NCBI GenBank assembly: GCA_016199675.1
Contig: JACQGE010000095.1
Coordinates: 1 to 50,452 of the forward strand
Reading direction: 5' to 3'
DNA: 50,452 bases
Source of the DNA: Acidobacteriota bacterium
GTDB taxonomy: Bacteria; Acidobacteriota; Terriglobia; 2-12-FULL-54-10
The translations under genes were made by a program, and so were the position numbers. The first letter of the stretch is position 1; each line of letters begins with the position of its first letter. A model generated the notes under the pieces. That model was not told the DNA's origin. It saw only the letters and a program-made list of their open reading frames with translations, and did not search any database. This document shows, one piece after another, positions 39,655-48,828 of this stretch.

Positions 39655-41661
39655 TTAGGCCATCTGCAATTCTGACAGCCGCCTGGCAGTGGTGCGAGTG
39701 GAGGGCCTCCGGTAAAAATACTCGCTCAGCGCCAGGATCGGAAAGTAAACGCTATACAGGTGGTATTTCAAATAAAAGACGCTCGGAAATCCAGTCCCCG
39801 TAAAGGACTCATCTTTCCACACCCCGTTTTTCTGCTGCGTTTCCAACAGAAATTGCACGCCCCGGGCCGCCGATTCCGACTCAAAGTCATCGGTGGCAAA
39901 TAAGCCAAGTAAAGCCCAGGCCGTCTGGGTTGCCGTGCTGGGTCCTTCGCCGCGCAACGCGGGGTTATCATAAGAGCCGCAATCTTCCCCCCATCCGCCA
40001 TCCGGATTTTGGCAGGAACGCAGCCACTCGGCGGCGCGCAGGCAAAAGCCCTCGCGCATATCCACTCCAATCGCCGCCAGGCCTCGGAGGGCAAAGCAAG
40101 TGCCGTAGATGTAGTTGACTCCCCAACGCCCATACCAGCAGCCATCGCTCTCCTGCATCTCGCGTAAGAAGTTTATGGCCCGGTGGGCGGGAGGGAATTG
40201 GGCATCGTATCCCAGGGTTGCCAGCGTTTCCAGTACCCGGCCTGTGATATCCGCACAACTGGGATCGAGCATGGCATTATGATCGGCAAATGGCACGTGG
40301 CCAAGAATGTCTTTATTAATATCTTTATCGAAAGAGGCCCAACCGCCATCGCTTGACTGCATGCTCAACATCCATTCCAGGCCGCGATGGATCGCTTCCC
40401 GCTGGCGGGAAATATCCGGCAGGCGAACCCGGCTGAGCGCCAGCAGGACCATCGCGGTATCATCCACATCGGGAAAAGGATCATTGGCGAATTCAAAAGC
40501 CCAGCCACCGGGTTTTCCTTTCGGATTCGTGATGATCCAATCGCCCGGCTGCAAGACTTGCTTCTTGATGAGCCATTCTGCAGCACGACAAAGCACGGGG
40601 TGGGCCGGAGGAAGCCCGCTCTGGGCAGCAGCAAACAAGGCTTGTGCTGTGTCCCACACCGGCGAGAAGCAAGGCTGCATCCACATCGTTTCCTGATCTT
40701 CGAGCGCCAATCTCCAGAATTCGGCGACCTGGCGGCTAAAGAGCGGGTCATCATGGTCATACCCCAGGCAATCCAATGCCAAGATCGAATTCAGCATAGC
40801 CGGATAAATTGCTCCCAAACCGTCGCTGCCTTCCAGATGCTTCACAATCCACCGCTCTGCATTTCTCAGAGCTTTGCGGCGCAAAGGAACCCACTGCCTA
40901 CGCTCGAGAGTGGCGAGAAACCAATCGGCGGTTTGGAAGAAAGATTTCCAACTCAATTCCAGGTTGCTCAGCGAGAGCAGGCGTTCACCATTGGCTCCGT
41001 TATTGTTGACGTACAAGCTTTGCAGGCTGACTCCCTGCGGAGGAATTCGCCGCGGCTGGAAGGCGTAGATGACGGACAAGGGCACTACAATGGCTCGGGT
41101 CCACGCCGAGACTTCATGAAGATTGAAATAGGCTGAGGGAGGGAGCAAAACAAGCTCTGGAACGACGGCGGGGACTCTTGCCCAATCATACTGCCCGAAC
41201 AGACACAAATAAATTCGCGTGTAGCTGTTGGCTGCCTCTATACCGCCTAGTTGGAGCGTAATCTCCCGCGCTTTGCGGAGAACGGGATCCGATTCCCGGA
41301 AGCCGGCCAACCGCAGAGCAAAATATGCCTTGACCGTCAGGCTAACATTGGGAGAACCTCCGGGGTAGAGACTCCAACCTCCCGCTGTCGTCTGTTGTTC
41401 CCGGATGCTATTGGCCAGCTTGCGAATCCGCTCGGGGTGGGGATCGCCCAAGTAATATTCCAGAAGAATTGCATCGGATTCCAGGGAACTATCGGCTTCA
41501 AGTTCTCCGACCCAATATCCTTCCTGCCGTTGTAACTGGAGTAAATATTGGACAGCAGCCTGGAGACCCTCTATAACAGAACTGGCTGCGGGGCGAAGGG
41601 AAAAAGGCCGTGGCTTCCATTCGGCTGTGGTCATGCCATCCAATGACTCAGGGCTGCTCAT
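39655..41661 (-). CDS. shc: Squalene-hopene cyclase
   Basis: Cyclises squalene to hopene and hopanol at the membrane. The 668-residue protein has the catalytic DxDD motif as DVDDTAM (about residue 395). Numerous QW repeats (QRQEGYWVGELEADSS, QQTTAGGWSLYPGG, MQSSDGGWASFDKD, QESDGCWYGRWGVNYIYGT, QNPDGGWGEDCGSYD) stabilise the two alpha-barrels. The start overlaps the ispH stop by four bases (ATGA), so the precursor enzyme and the cyclase are translationally coupled. Also called hpnF. Confidence 0.96.
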   Translation of the reverse strand: MSSPESLDGMTTAEWKPRPFSLRPAASSVIEGLQAAVQYLLQLQRQEGYWVGELEADSSLESDAILLEYYLGDPHPERIRKLANSIREQQTTAGGWSLYPGGSPNVSLTVKAYFALRLAGFRESDPVLRKAREITLQLGGIEAANSYTRIYLCLFGQYDWARVPAVVPELVLLPPSAYFNLHEVSAWTRAIVVPLSVIYAFQPRRIPPQGVSLQSLYVNNNGANGERLLSLSNLELSWKSFFQTADWFLATLERRQWVPLRRKALRNAERWIVKHLEGSDGLGAIYPAMLNSILALDCLGYDHDDPLFSRQVAEFWRLALEDQETMWMQPCFSPVWDTAQALFAAAQSGLPPAHPVLCRAAEWLIKKQVLQPGDWIITNPKGKPGGWAFEFANDPFPDVDDTAMVLLALSRVRLPDISRQREAIHRGLEWMLSMQSSDGGWASFDKDINKDILGHVPFADHNAMLDPSCADITGRVLETLATLGYDAQFPPAHRAINFLREMQESDGCWYGRWGVNYIYGTCFALRGLAAIGVDMREGFCLRAAEWLRSCQNPDGGWGEDCGSYDNPALRGEGPSTATQTAWALLGLFATDDFESESAARGVQFLLETQQKNGVWKDESFTGTGFPSVFYLKYHLYSVYFPILALSEYFYRRPSTRTTARRLSELQMA

Positions 41662-42614
41662 AGCTGAACAGTTGCTCCACTCCGTGCTTCCAGTTCTGGC
41701 GGCAGAGCAAAGCGGACATCTTCGGCAATGGTTTCCACTTCTTCGAGGCAGTCAAAGCCCTGTGCTCGCAAGAAATCGAGCACGTGCTGGACCAGATATT
41801 CCGGGGCAGAGGCTCCGGCCGTCACCCCTACCGTGCGGCTGCCCTCTAACCAAGTCATCGCAATCGCTTGTTGATCCTCAATTAAATAAGAGGGGAGTCC
41901 CTTGTTTCGAGCGACCTCGACCAGGCGGTTGGAATTCGAGCTGTTGGCGGAACCTACCACCAGCAATAGGTCGCAGATGGACGCCACAGTTTTCACAGCG
42001 AGTTGACGATTCTCAGTGGCATAACAGATGTCTTGCGCCGGAGGACCCACAATGTTCGGGAACTTGACTCGCAAGGCCGCGATAATCCCCCTGGTTTCGT
42101 CCAGGCTCAAAGTCGTCTGAGTCAAATAGGCCACGCGGGAAGGATCGGGGAACGACAAACCAGCCACTTCTTCCTCCGTGCTGACCAGCCTGGTTTGACC
42201 AGGGGCTTCTCCGAGAGTTCCGATGACTTCATCGTGGTCCTTGTGGCCGATCAAAATGATCGAATATCCCAGGCGAGCAAAGCGAACCGCTTCCAAGTGT
42301 ACTTTGGTGACGAGTGGACAAGTGGCGTCAATGACTCTTAGTTTCCGGGCAGTTGCTTGCTGGCGAACTTCCGGGGAGACTCCGTGGGCGCTGAAGATGA
42401 TCCGTCCTCCCGGAGGTACTTCGTCAACGGAATCCACAAAGATGGCTCCACGGCGCGCCAGATCGGCGACCACCGGAGAATTGTGGACGATTTCTTTCCT
42501 CACGTAGATAGGAGGGCCATAACATTCCAGAGCTATATTGACGATGTCAATCGCCCGTACCACTCCGGCGCAAAAGCCGCGAGGTTTCAGAAGAAGAATT
42601 CTTTTTGAGGCCAT
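41658..42614 (-). CDS. ispH: 4-hydroxy-3-methylbut-2-enyl diphosphate reductase
   Basis: Last enzyme of the MEP isoprenoid pathway, giving IPP and DMAPP. The 318-residue protein has the three cluster Cys in PRGFCAGVVRAI, IDATCPLVTKVH and DICYATENRQ. The HGVSP and GSANSSNSNRL motifs of LytB/IspH are also present. It heads the hopanoid locus, which would tie C5 supply to squalene and hopene production. A TATAAT lies about 26 bases upstream. Confidence 0.95.
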   Translation of the reverse strand: MASKRILLLKPRGFCAGVVRAIDIVNIALECYGPPIYVRKEIVHNSPVVADLARRGAIFVDSVDEVPPGGRIIFSAHGVSPEVRQQATARKLRVIDATCPLVTKVHLEAVRFARLGYSIILIGHKDHDEVIGTLGEAPGQTRLVSTEEEVAGLSFPDPSRVAYLTQTTLSLDETRGIIAALRVKFPNIVGPPAQDICYATENRQLAVKTVASICDLLLVVGSANSSNSNRLVEVARNKGLPSYLIEDQQAIAMTWLEGSRTVGVTAGASAPEYLVQHVLDFLRAQGFDCLEEVETIAEDVRFALPPELEARSGATVQL

Positions 42615-42639
42615 GGTTCTGGTTCCCGCCGAACAGCAT

Positions 42640-42645
42640 ATTATA
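42640..42645 (-). promoter_or_regulatory. -10 element for the ispH-hopanoid locus
   Basis: The minus strand reads TATAAT inside GCATATAATATGC. The -35 (TTTTCC region) is weak. The implied leader of about 20 bases fits the ispH ATG. It is the only promoter-like signal I see at the head of the nine-gene run. Confidence 0.4.
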
Positions 42646-42789
42646 TGCGCAATCTCAGCGATGGAAAAGTAGATGTCATTTGAATTTCGCCAGTTCTCTT
42701 CCTCTCGGCTCCGCGCAGGACAAATCTCGGCGCAGACTTCCGCAGGCGAGGATAGTTTTGATGGAGGCGATTTCCGGTCGGGAGACGGG

Positions 42790-44373
42790 CTAACGAGATT
42801 CCTTTTGTGCCATCAACTGTTTCCCGTTTTCCAGCAAAGCGGCGGCCTGAGGCAGCAGTTCGATAGATTTCTGAATTTGCGGATCGGCGGCTGCCTCCAA
42901 TTTGTAAGCTTCATCCATGCCGAACACCGACAAATAGAGCTCCATCTTGATGACTTGCTGAATGTACTCCCGGTTCGCCTCGATATCCGATTCCTGGAAG
43001 GGAACCTGCTGTTCCTTAAGAAACTGCCGGAAACGGTCTAACACCTCGCCGTTCACTTCGAAGTCTCGGGAGATTGTCTGATGTTCCGCCAAATAGCGTC
43101 TCGCGAAGTTGAAGAAGGCATAATTACGGGCCAAGGTTTCCTGAAACTTGTTCAACTTGCGTTCGGGGACCTCGACATCAGGAGAAATGCCGCCTCCGCC
43201 ATAGACCGGCCGACCGGAGTCGGTGTGCCGGGTATCTCTGGACTTAGAGGTTCCGCTGTCTTTGTGATAATAATAATCGTACAGCGATACGCTGGAGTAA
43301 TCGCGCTGGATCAGACGGCCGCTGGGAGTGTAATACTTCGCTGTGGTCAGCGCCAATCCTGTGTTTTCACTCAGGGGATAGACGGTCTGGACCAATCCCT
43401 TCCCGAAGCTGGATTCTCCGACAACAAGCCCTCGGTCGTGATCCTGGATGGCGCCCGCCACAATCTCCGCTGCGCTGGCGGAGTAGCGGTTGATGAGAAC
43501 CACCATGGGGAACTGAGGTCCTCGATTTCCCCGACTGGCGGTGTATCGCTTCTCTGGAGAAGACCGGCCGCGGTGGGAAACGATCAGTTGCCCTCGTTCC
43601 AAAAACAGGTCTCCAACATTCACCCCTTCCGCCAAAAGACCGCCGGGGTTGTTGCGCAAGTCCAGCACCAAGCCTTTCATCGTCGCTGGGTTGAATTCCC
43701 GAAGGGCGTCCCGCAGTTCCCGGCTTGTATTCTCGTTGAAATTGGCAATGCGAATATACCCAATACTGGGTGCGATCCAGAAAGCATGCTCAATGCTCTT
43801 CCGCGGAATCTCGTCCCGCACAATGGCGAATTCCAATGGCTCTGGAGTGCCTTCGCGCGTCACCCGTATGCGAACTTTAGTGCCTTTAGGGCCTTTGAGT
43901 AACTCCGCAATCTCGCTCGTGTTCAGATTATCCGTGGAAGTATTATCTACTTGGACAATCACATCTCCCGGACGCAATCCAGCTTTGTAAGCGGGAGACC
44001 CCACGAAGGGCGCTAAGACAATGGTTTTTCCATTGCGAGGGGTTACAGTCATCCCAACGCCATAATAGCGGCCTTCCTGTTCTTCCCGCAGCAGAGCGAA
44101 ACTTTTTGGATCAAAAAAATTGGAATGCGGGTCCAGCCTCCGCAGCATGCCTGGAATGGCCCCGTTGTAGATCACTTTTTCTACATCGACGGGGTCGGCA
44201 TACTGTTGCTCCACGATACGCAGAACCTTGGAGATAGTGCGAAAACTTTGCTGTATTTGCGCATCCGTGGAACTGCTTTGGGCCGTGACTCTCTGGCCGT
44301 AAACACCCCCTAGTAATGCGCATAGCAAAATAACAAGCGGAACAAAAAGAATTCCACGGCTTCTAACTTTCAC
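42790..44373 (-). CDS. S41-family C-terminal processing protease (CtpA/Prc-like)
   Basis: A 527-residue exported serine protease. An N-terminal hydrophobic segment (GILFVPLVILLCALLGGVYG) anchors or exports it. A PDZ domain covers about 100-185 (GVGMTVTPRNGKTIVL, GSPAYKAGLRPGDVIVQVD). The S41 domain holds the Ser-Lys pair in INRYSASAAEIVAGA and GESSFGKGLVQTVYPL. A C-terminal helical region of about 140 residues follows. It would trim C-termini of envelope proteins. The gene stands alone. Confidence 0.93.
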   Translation of the reverse strand: MKVRSRGILFVPLVILLCALLGGVYGQRVTAQSSSTDAQIQQSFRTISKVLRIVEQQYADPVDVEKVIYNGAIPGMLRRLDPHSNFFDPKSFALLREEQEGRYYGVGMTVTPRNGKTIVLAPFVGSPAYKAGLRPGDVIVQVDNTSTDNLNTSEIAELLKGPKGTKVRIRVTREGTPEPLEFAIVRDEIPRKSIEHAFWIAPSIGYIRIANFNENTSRELRDALREFNPATMKGLVLDLRNNPGGLLAEGVNVGDLFLERGQLIVSHRGRSSPEKRYTASRGNRGPQFPMVVLINRYSASAAEIVAGAIQDHDRGLVVGESSFGKGLVQTVYPLSENTGLALTTAKYYTPSGRLIQRDYSSVSLYDYYYHKDSGTSKSRDTRHTDSGRPVYGGGGISPDVEVPERKLNKFQETLARNYAFFNFARRYLAEHQTISRDFEVNGEVLDRFRQFLKEQQVPFQESDIEANREYIQQVIKMELYLSVFGMDEAYKLEAAADPQIQKSIELLPQAAALLENGKQLMAQKESR

Positions 44374-44489
44374 ATTGGACTCCCGGAGCGACCATTTATT
44401 TAGAAGTATAACACAAATTCAAACCTGAATTTTCGAACTCTTCGGCAGACGTTAGAACATTTCTTTCAAATTGCCGCAGCTTGTTTTTC

Positions 44490-44533
44490 ACCACTCCGGC
44501 TACGCTCCGGACAGGCTCCGCGAGCTCTGATTA
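44490..44533. repeat. 3'-end repeat element near the OmpA-family gene
   Basis: ACCACTCCGGCTACGCTCCG, GACAGGCTCCGCGAGCTCTG and ATTA, a diverged member of the CTCAGCGCGGCTC family. It lies 13 bases beyond the gene's stop with the same polarity as the other four copies. Confidence 0.65.
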
Positions 44534-44545
44534 CCCGCGAAGCCG

Positions 44546-46633
44546 CTATCGGGTTCGCGCAATGATTCTGCGTTCCTCCGAAGGTTTTTCGCCCGAAGCA
44601 GCTTCACGGTGCGCAATCGATGGGATTCCAGCCCGCAAGTCACGTTTCTCAAAGCTCGGTGAGATGCTCCGGGCCGCTGGCCTGGCTCCGCGAGGAACCA
44701 AATGCAGCTCAACCCGGCGAGACGCTGCTCCGGGGCTAAGCGTTCCCGTTCCGATGGCTACCCGGGATTGCGCAACTCCTTTGTCGCGGACCAAGTATGT
44801 CCTGGTATTCTCTGCCCGGGACCGGGCCAGACGCTGAGCCCCTGATTCGGAGGTCTCGGCATAACCAAAAATTGATAGCATAGCCTCTGGTTCGTTCTGG
44901 AGCCGCAAAGCCACGTTATCCAGAATTGCTTTGCAAATATTATCGACCCGTGCTGAGTTCCGACCGAACGAACACTGATCCAACCTCACAGTCTGCGGCG
45001 GCGGCGGTGGCGGCGGTGCTTCCACGGTGATTTCTATGTTGCAATACGCGCTCTGGCTCGTGTCATCCGTTACGACAACTTGCACCGTATAAGTGCCTGC
45101 AGTCAGGTTCGTGGTGTCAAACCGAACCGTGGCTCCCGTCCCTTCAATTCGGCCCCCGTTAGACCTCCACTGGTAAGTCAGGGGACGGTTCGCCGGACTC
45201 TGGGCCCGGGCAGTAAGGGGCACGACCTCACCCACACGAACGGTAGTTCGCTCCGGTGAGCAGGTCACAGTCGGTGGAGCCGATGGTGGCGGCAAGGGCG
45301 GAGCGAGAAGTCTTACTTGGACCGTACAATCAGCAGACACATCCGGGCTTTCCGAGGCTCGCACTGTGGCTCTGTAGGTTCCCGGTCCCACATTGGCGGT
45401 CCGCAACTGGACGACCGGGCCACTGCCTTCGATGGTGCCGGCATTGGCAACCCACTGATAGGTAAGCGCAGCACCAGTGGCGGAAGTTCCCTGGGCCGAT
45501 AAAGTGACGGTTTCTCCCGCCAAAACTTCGCTCGGTTCTGCCGTGCAAGTTAGCGTCGGAGGCGCTAGCACCGGTTCAGCATAGGGAGGGCCATAGTTGT
45601 ATCCTAAGAGAATCACAAAACCATTCTTATCCCCTCCCCCTTGATTCATGGGTGTTCGATAACCTGCACTCAAAGAAACATTCCTGCTAAAAAATAGCCG
45701 GAACCCCATCGTGGCATCCACCGCGTCCTCGGCGTCAGGCGTCGTATTGGCAGTGCGGCTGCCGACCAGCAGGTCCGCAGTAACCTCTTCGACAAACTGG
45801 AATCGGCCGTTACGAGGAATGGTGATGCCAAAGCTCAGCGGAACAGAATCGGAGAGCCGCACAATCTGGGCATTGTCCGGGCTTTGAATGTTGCGGAATC
45901 CCGCGTTCAAATAGATTTCCGCCCCATTCTCCCAAAGCCCTTTGTTCAGGAGCAAATCCACACCTTGCTGCAAGGCTCCTGTCTGGGTTGGTTCCTTCAA
46001 CAGAGTCGCCATGGAGCGCCGTGTGGGGATCACCACATAAGCGCGGGCACCAAAACCAAACGGGTCGCCTCTGGATTCAGACAAAATATTGAATTTTAGA
46101 CCGGCGGTTAGCGGGCCGACCCCGTTCCCCTGGTTCCTGCTGGCAAAGGGAAGCATGTTATAGTAGCCAGCGGCGCCAGTGAGCGCTCCGAGAGGGTTCG
46201 GTGGAAACCGCAATTGCGGTATTTGCTTTCCCGGCATCAATTCGTTGGGAAAGGGGAGCGAACCGGGAGTCTGGTTGCCAAAAAAACCCAACTCCTGCTG
46301 ACCGAAGCTTAGCTGGTTCTGGCGGCGTACGAGAACGCGGCGGTTGATATCAAAACTGGCTCCAAACTCCAACCAATCGGTCAGGCCAGCAGCGCCGCCC
46401 ACACCGATCGTGCTGATCGTTAACCAGCCCGGATTGCGGTTCATCCGATCATACCAGACTGAAAAAGCGGCCTGTCCTGGCGGCAGGGTTTCTGGACTTA
46501 ATACTTTCCATAGTCCGGTGTTGCCATGCAGGCTGGCCGTGGGCTGGAGAAATCGGGAGTCTTGCGCCTTGGTTACAACTGTACAAACTAAAATCCCGCA
46601 GAGAAACGAAAAAAAACGCGCCGCATTCCACAT
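44546..46633 (-). CDS. OmpA-family outer-membrane protein with Ig/PKD-like repeats
   Basis: I start it at ATG 46633 (MWNAARFFSFLCGILVCTVV, 695 residues), eight bases after GGAGGG, giving a proper signal peptide. Residues about 25-365 look like an outer-membrane barrel (alternating sheets, GFRLFFSRNVSLSAGYRTP). Two PKD/Ig-like modules follow (LTYQWVANAGTIEGSG and LTYQWRSNGGRIEGTG), each with a Cys pair. A PPPPPPP linker leads to an OmpA-type peptidoglycan-binding domain (AMLSIFGYAETSE...RLARSRAENTRTYL). About 50 basic residues after the domain's natural end (VELHLVPRG) are unlike the family and may be acquired by loss of a stop. Confidence 0.85.
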   Translation of the reverse strand: MWNAARFFSFLCGILVCTVVTKAQDSRFLQPTASLHGNTGLWKVLSPETLPPGQAAFSVWYDRMNRNPGWLTISTIGVGGAAGLTDWLEFGASFDINRRVLVRRQNQLSFGQQELGFFGNQTPGSLPFPNELMPGKQIPQLRFPPNPLGALTGAAGYYNMLPFASRNQGNGVGPLTAGLKFNILSESRGDPFGFGARAYVVIPTRRSMATLLKEPTQTGALQQGVDLLLNKGLWENGAEIYLNAGFRNIQSPDNAQIVRLSDSVPLSFGITIPRNGRFQFVEEVTADLLVGSRTANTTPDAEDAVDATMGFRLFFSRNVSLSAGYRTPMNQGGGDKNGFVILLGYNYGPPYAEPVLAPPTLTCTAEPSEVLAGETVTLSAQGTSATGAALTYQWVANAGTIEGSGPVVQLRTANVGPGTYRATVRASESPDVSADCTVQVRLLAPPLPPPSAPPTVTCSPERTTVRVGEVVPLTARAQSPANRPLTYQWRSNGGRIEGTGATVRFDTTNLTAGTYTVQVVVTDDTSQSAYCNIEITVEAPPPPPPPQTVRLDQCSFGRNSARVDNICKAILDNVALRLQNEPEAMLSIFGYAETSESGAQRLARSRAENTRTYLVRDKGVAQSRVAIGTGTLSPGAASRRVELHLVPRGARPAARSISPSFEKRDLRAGIPSIAHREAASGEKPSEERRIIARTR

Positions 46634-46883
46634 GAGATTTCCCTCCCAGAAAAGCAGTAATGTCGATTGGGTTGTTTTTGCCGCTTCGCTTCCTTTGTCT
46701 GCAACAGAATACCAGATTGTGCTACGCTCGGCGCAGCCTTTTGCTTCACTATGCAAAAAAGAGGTTCCCGAGGTGCACGGATGGTTACTGCCATCGCAAC
46801 GTGCCGCATCGGCGGCAAAACCCGGTAATTCATTCTAAAAGATTAGAAGTATTTTTCTGGAGAGAATCAAAAAACAATGGCAG

Positions 46884-47957
46884 CTATTTTTCTTTTAAGC
46901 GCCGCAGGCATTCTTCATAGGGAGCGGTGGCGATCCCGCGCTCGGTGATGATGGCAGAAACATAGACATGAGGGGTCACGTCGAATGCAGGGTTGTGAAC
47001 AGCGACGCCTGCTGGCGCGATTCTCACCCCCTGGATCTCAGTGACCTCGGTCTCCGGCCGCTGCTCGATAGGGATCGCTTCGCCAGAAGGGATGGAAAGG
47101 TCTATCGTGGAAAGCGGAGCTGCCACGTAAAACGGGACTCCGTTTTCTTTTGCCAGCACAGCGACCGTATAGGTTCCAATCTTGTTGGCCACATCACCAT
47201 TGGCTGCGATGCGGTCGGCTCCTACCACCACACATCCAATTCGTCCTGAGTGCAGAAAATAACCGGCCATGTTGTCGGTGATGAGAGTCGTTGGAATGCT
47301 GTCCTTTTGCAATTCCCAGGCCGTCAGACGCGCTCCTTGGAGAAATGGGCGGGTTTCTAGGGCTATCACATCTATATTCTTTCCTAGACAGACCGCCGAA
47401 CGGATCACTCCCAGCGCAGTCCCGTAGCCTGCTGTGGCCAGCGTTCCTGCGTTACAGACCGTCATCACGGTTTTGCCTCCCGGCACCAGGGATGCCCCAT
47501 GTTGCCCCATCGCCTTGTTGGCCTCAATGTCTTCCCTTTGAATGGCCAGCGCTTCTTCCTGGAGGCGCTGCTGGATGTCATGAATCTCCGCCCCTTGAGC
47601 CAGGAGGTCATCAAATACCTTTTTCATGCGCCGGATGGCCCAGAATAGATTGACGGCCGTCGGCCGAGTCGCCGCCAGAGTATTGCAAATCTGATCAAAT
47701 TCTGTTTGCAGCGTATTCAAATCGCGCGTCTTGGAAGCCTGGATGCCGAGAGCAACGCCCATAGCGGCAGCCACGCCAATGGCCGGAGCGCCGCGCACGA
47801 CCATGGTCTGGATCGCCTCGGCCACTTCTAGATAGGTCCGGCAAAGACGGTATTCTTCCCGGTGCGGAAGCAGGCGCTGGTCAATCAAAACTATCCCTTC
47901 CGGCGTCCATTCCAGGGTTTTAACGGTATCGGCGGCTAGGTTCACAGATCCCTTCAA
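46884..47957 (-). CDS. mtnA: S-methyl-5-thioribose-1-phosphate isomerase
   Basis: Methionine-salvage enzyme interconverting methylthioribose-1-phosphate and methylthioribulose-1-phosphate. The 357-residue protein has the family [17 protein letters not shown], the catalytic Cys in [20 protein letters not shown] and the catalytic Asp in [21 protein letters not shown]. It follows a CPBP-protease gene by ten bases, downstream of an uncharacterised gene (48821-49813). Other salvage genes (mtnB, mtnC, mtnP) are not in the window. Confidence 0.95.
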   Translation of the reverse strand: MKGSVNLAADTVKTLEWTPEGIVLIDQRLLPHREEYRLCRTYLEVAEAIQTMVVRGAPAIGVAAAMGVALGIQASKTRDLNTLQTEFDQICNTLAATRPTAVNLFWAIRRMKKVFDDLLAQGAEIHDIQQRLQEEALAIQREDIEANKAMGQHGASLVPGGKTVMTVCNAGTLATAGYGTALGVIRSAVCLGKNIDVIALETRPFLQGARLTAWELQKDSIPTTLITDNMAGYFLHSGRIGCVVVGADRIAANGDVANKIGTYTVAVLAKENGVPFYVAAPLSTIDLSIPSGEAIPIEQRPETEVTEIQGVRIAPAGVAVHNPAFDVTPHVYVSAIITERGIATAPYEECLRRLKEK

Positions 47958-47967
47958 ACCTCCTCTG

Positions 47968-48828
47968 CTAATTCCTCAAAGCGCGAAACTGATCTGTAGA
48001 AAAATAGAGCGCAACAAATATGAAAGCATTGTAGGCGAAATGCATGAGAAAGGGAGGCAACAAAGAGCCGGTTTTCCCTCGGCAGTAGGAAAACACTGCT
48101 CCAACAAAAAAGATGCCAGCGATCTCTCTCCACCCACCGCGCAATTGCGGGATGTGAATGGAAGCGAAAAGAAAGGCGGTCAAAAATACCGCCGGGATCA
48201 TCCCCCAGAGCTTCTCAAAGACTGGATAGAAAAAACCGCGAAACACCAGTTCCTCGACAAAGGGAGCCACGCAAACCCCAAAGATTGCCAGCAGGTAAGC
48301 CGACTGCGGGCTGGAAAATAACCGCTCAATCGGCAGTTGTTTCTCAGAAGAAAACGCAAGGTTGGCTACCACCGCTACGGCCACCCCGGCGGCAAGATAG
48401 AGACCCGGACGCGGCCTACGCAGCCATTTGATGGCTTCCCAGAAGCCGCGACGGTACTTTATCGTGATCACGAAGTAAATGAAGAACAACCACAACATTT
48501 CCCAACCGGCCTGCAGCAAGAGGACGAATGGCGTTCGGGTAAAGGCCTGTTGTAGAGTGATTCCCCAGGAGAATTGATGCCGGAGGGCCAGGAATATCAC
48601 GACAGCTACAACGTTGACCAGAATGAAGGAAAGGACAGCAAAAAGGACGAAGGCTCCTATATCGCCTAAGGACCAGGGGGTGTCCGGATCGGGAGTAGGC
48701 TGGGAAGGAGCAGGGGAAAGTGATTCGGGAGGGGCAGACTCTGCCGGCCAAAGCGAGAGTTGCGAACCGCTTTGCTCCGGAGAATGGCTATCCGGGAGGC
48801 CAGGCTGTTCTTGTTCAAGCTTATCCAT
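47968..48828 (-). CDS. CPBP-family intramembrane metalloprotease (CAAX/Abi)
   Basis: A 286-residue multi-pass membrane protein. The N-terminal 50 residues are a Pro/Ser/Glu-rich cytoplasmic tail. Hydrophobic segments follow from about residue 55. The C-terminal CPBP domain carries EExxxR as [13 protein letters not shown], an FxxxxxH-type second motif ([10 protein letters not shown]) and HxxxN as HFAYNAF. These are the active-site residues of Abi/CAAX-protease-like enzymes. Its start overlaps the preceding gene by eight bases. Substrate unknown; bacteriocin immunity or prenyl-protein processing are family possibilities. Confidence 0.88.
   Translation of the reverse strand: MDKLEQEQPGLPDSHSPEQSGSQLSLWPAESAPPESLSPAPSQPTPDPDTPWSLGDIGAFVLFAVLSFILVNVVAVVIFLALRHQFSWGITLQQAFTRTPFVLLLQAGWEMLWLFFIYFVITIKYRRGFWEAIKWLRRPRPGLYLAAGVAVAVVANLAFSSEKQLPIERLFSSPQSAYLLAIFGVCVAPFVEELVFRGFFYPVFEKLWGMIPAVFLTAFLFASIHIPQLRGGWREIAGIFFVGAVFSYCRGKTGSLLPPFLMHFAYNAFIFVALYFSTDQFRALRN

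Noticed and set aside
46634-46756. 41-residue extension of the OmpA-family frame
   Set aside because: The signal peptide and GGAGGG ribosome site support the later ATG at 46633.
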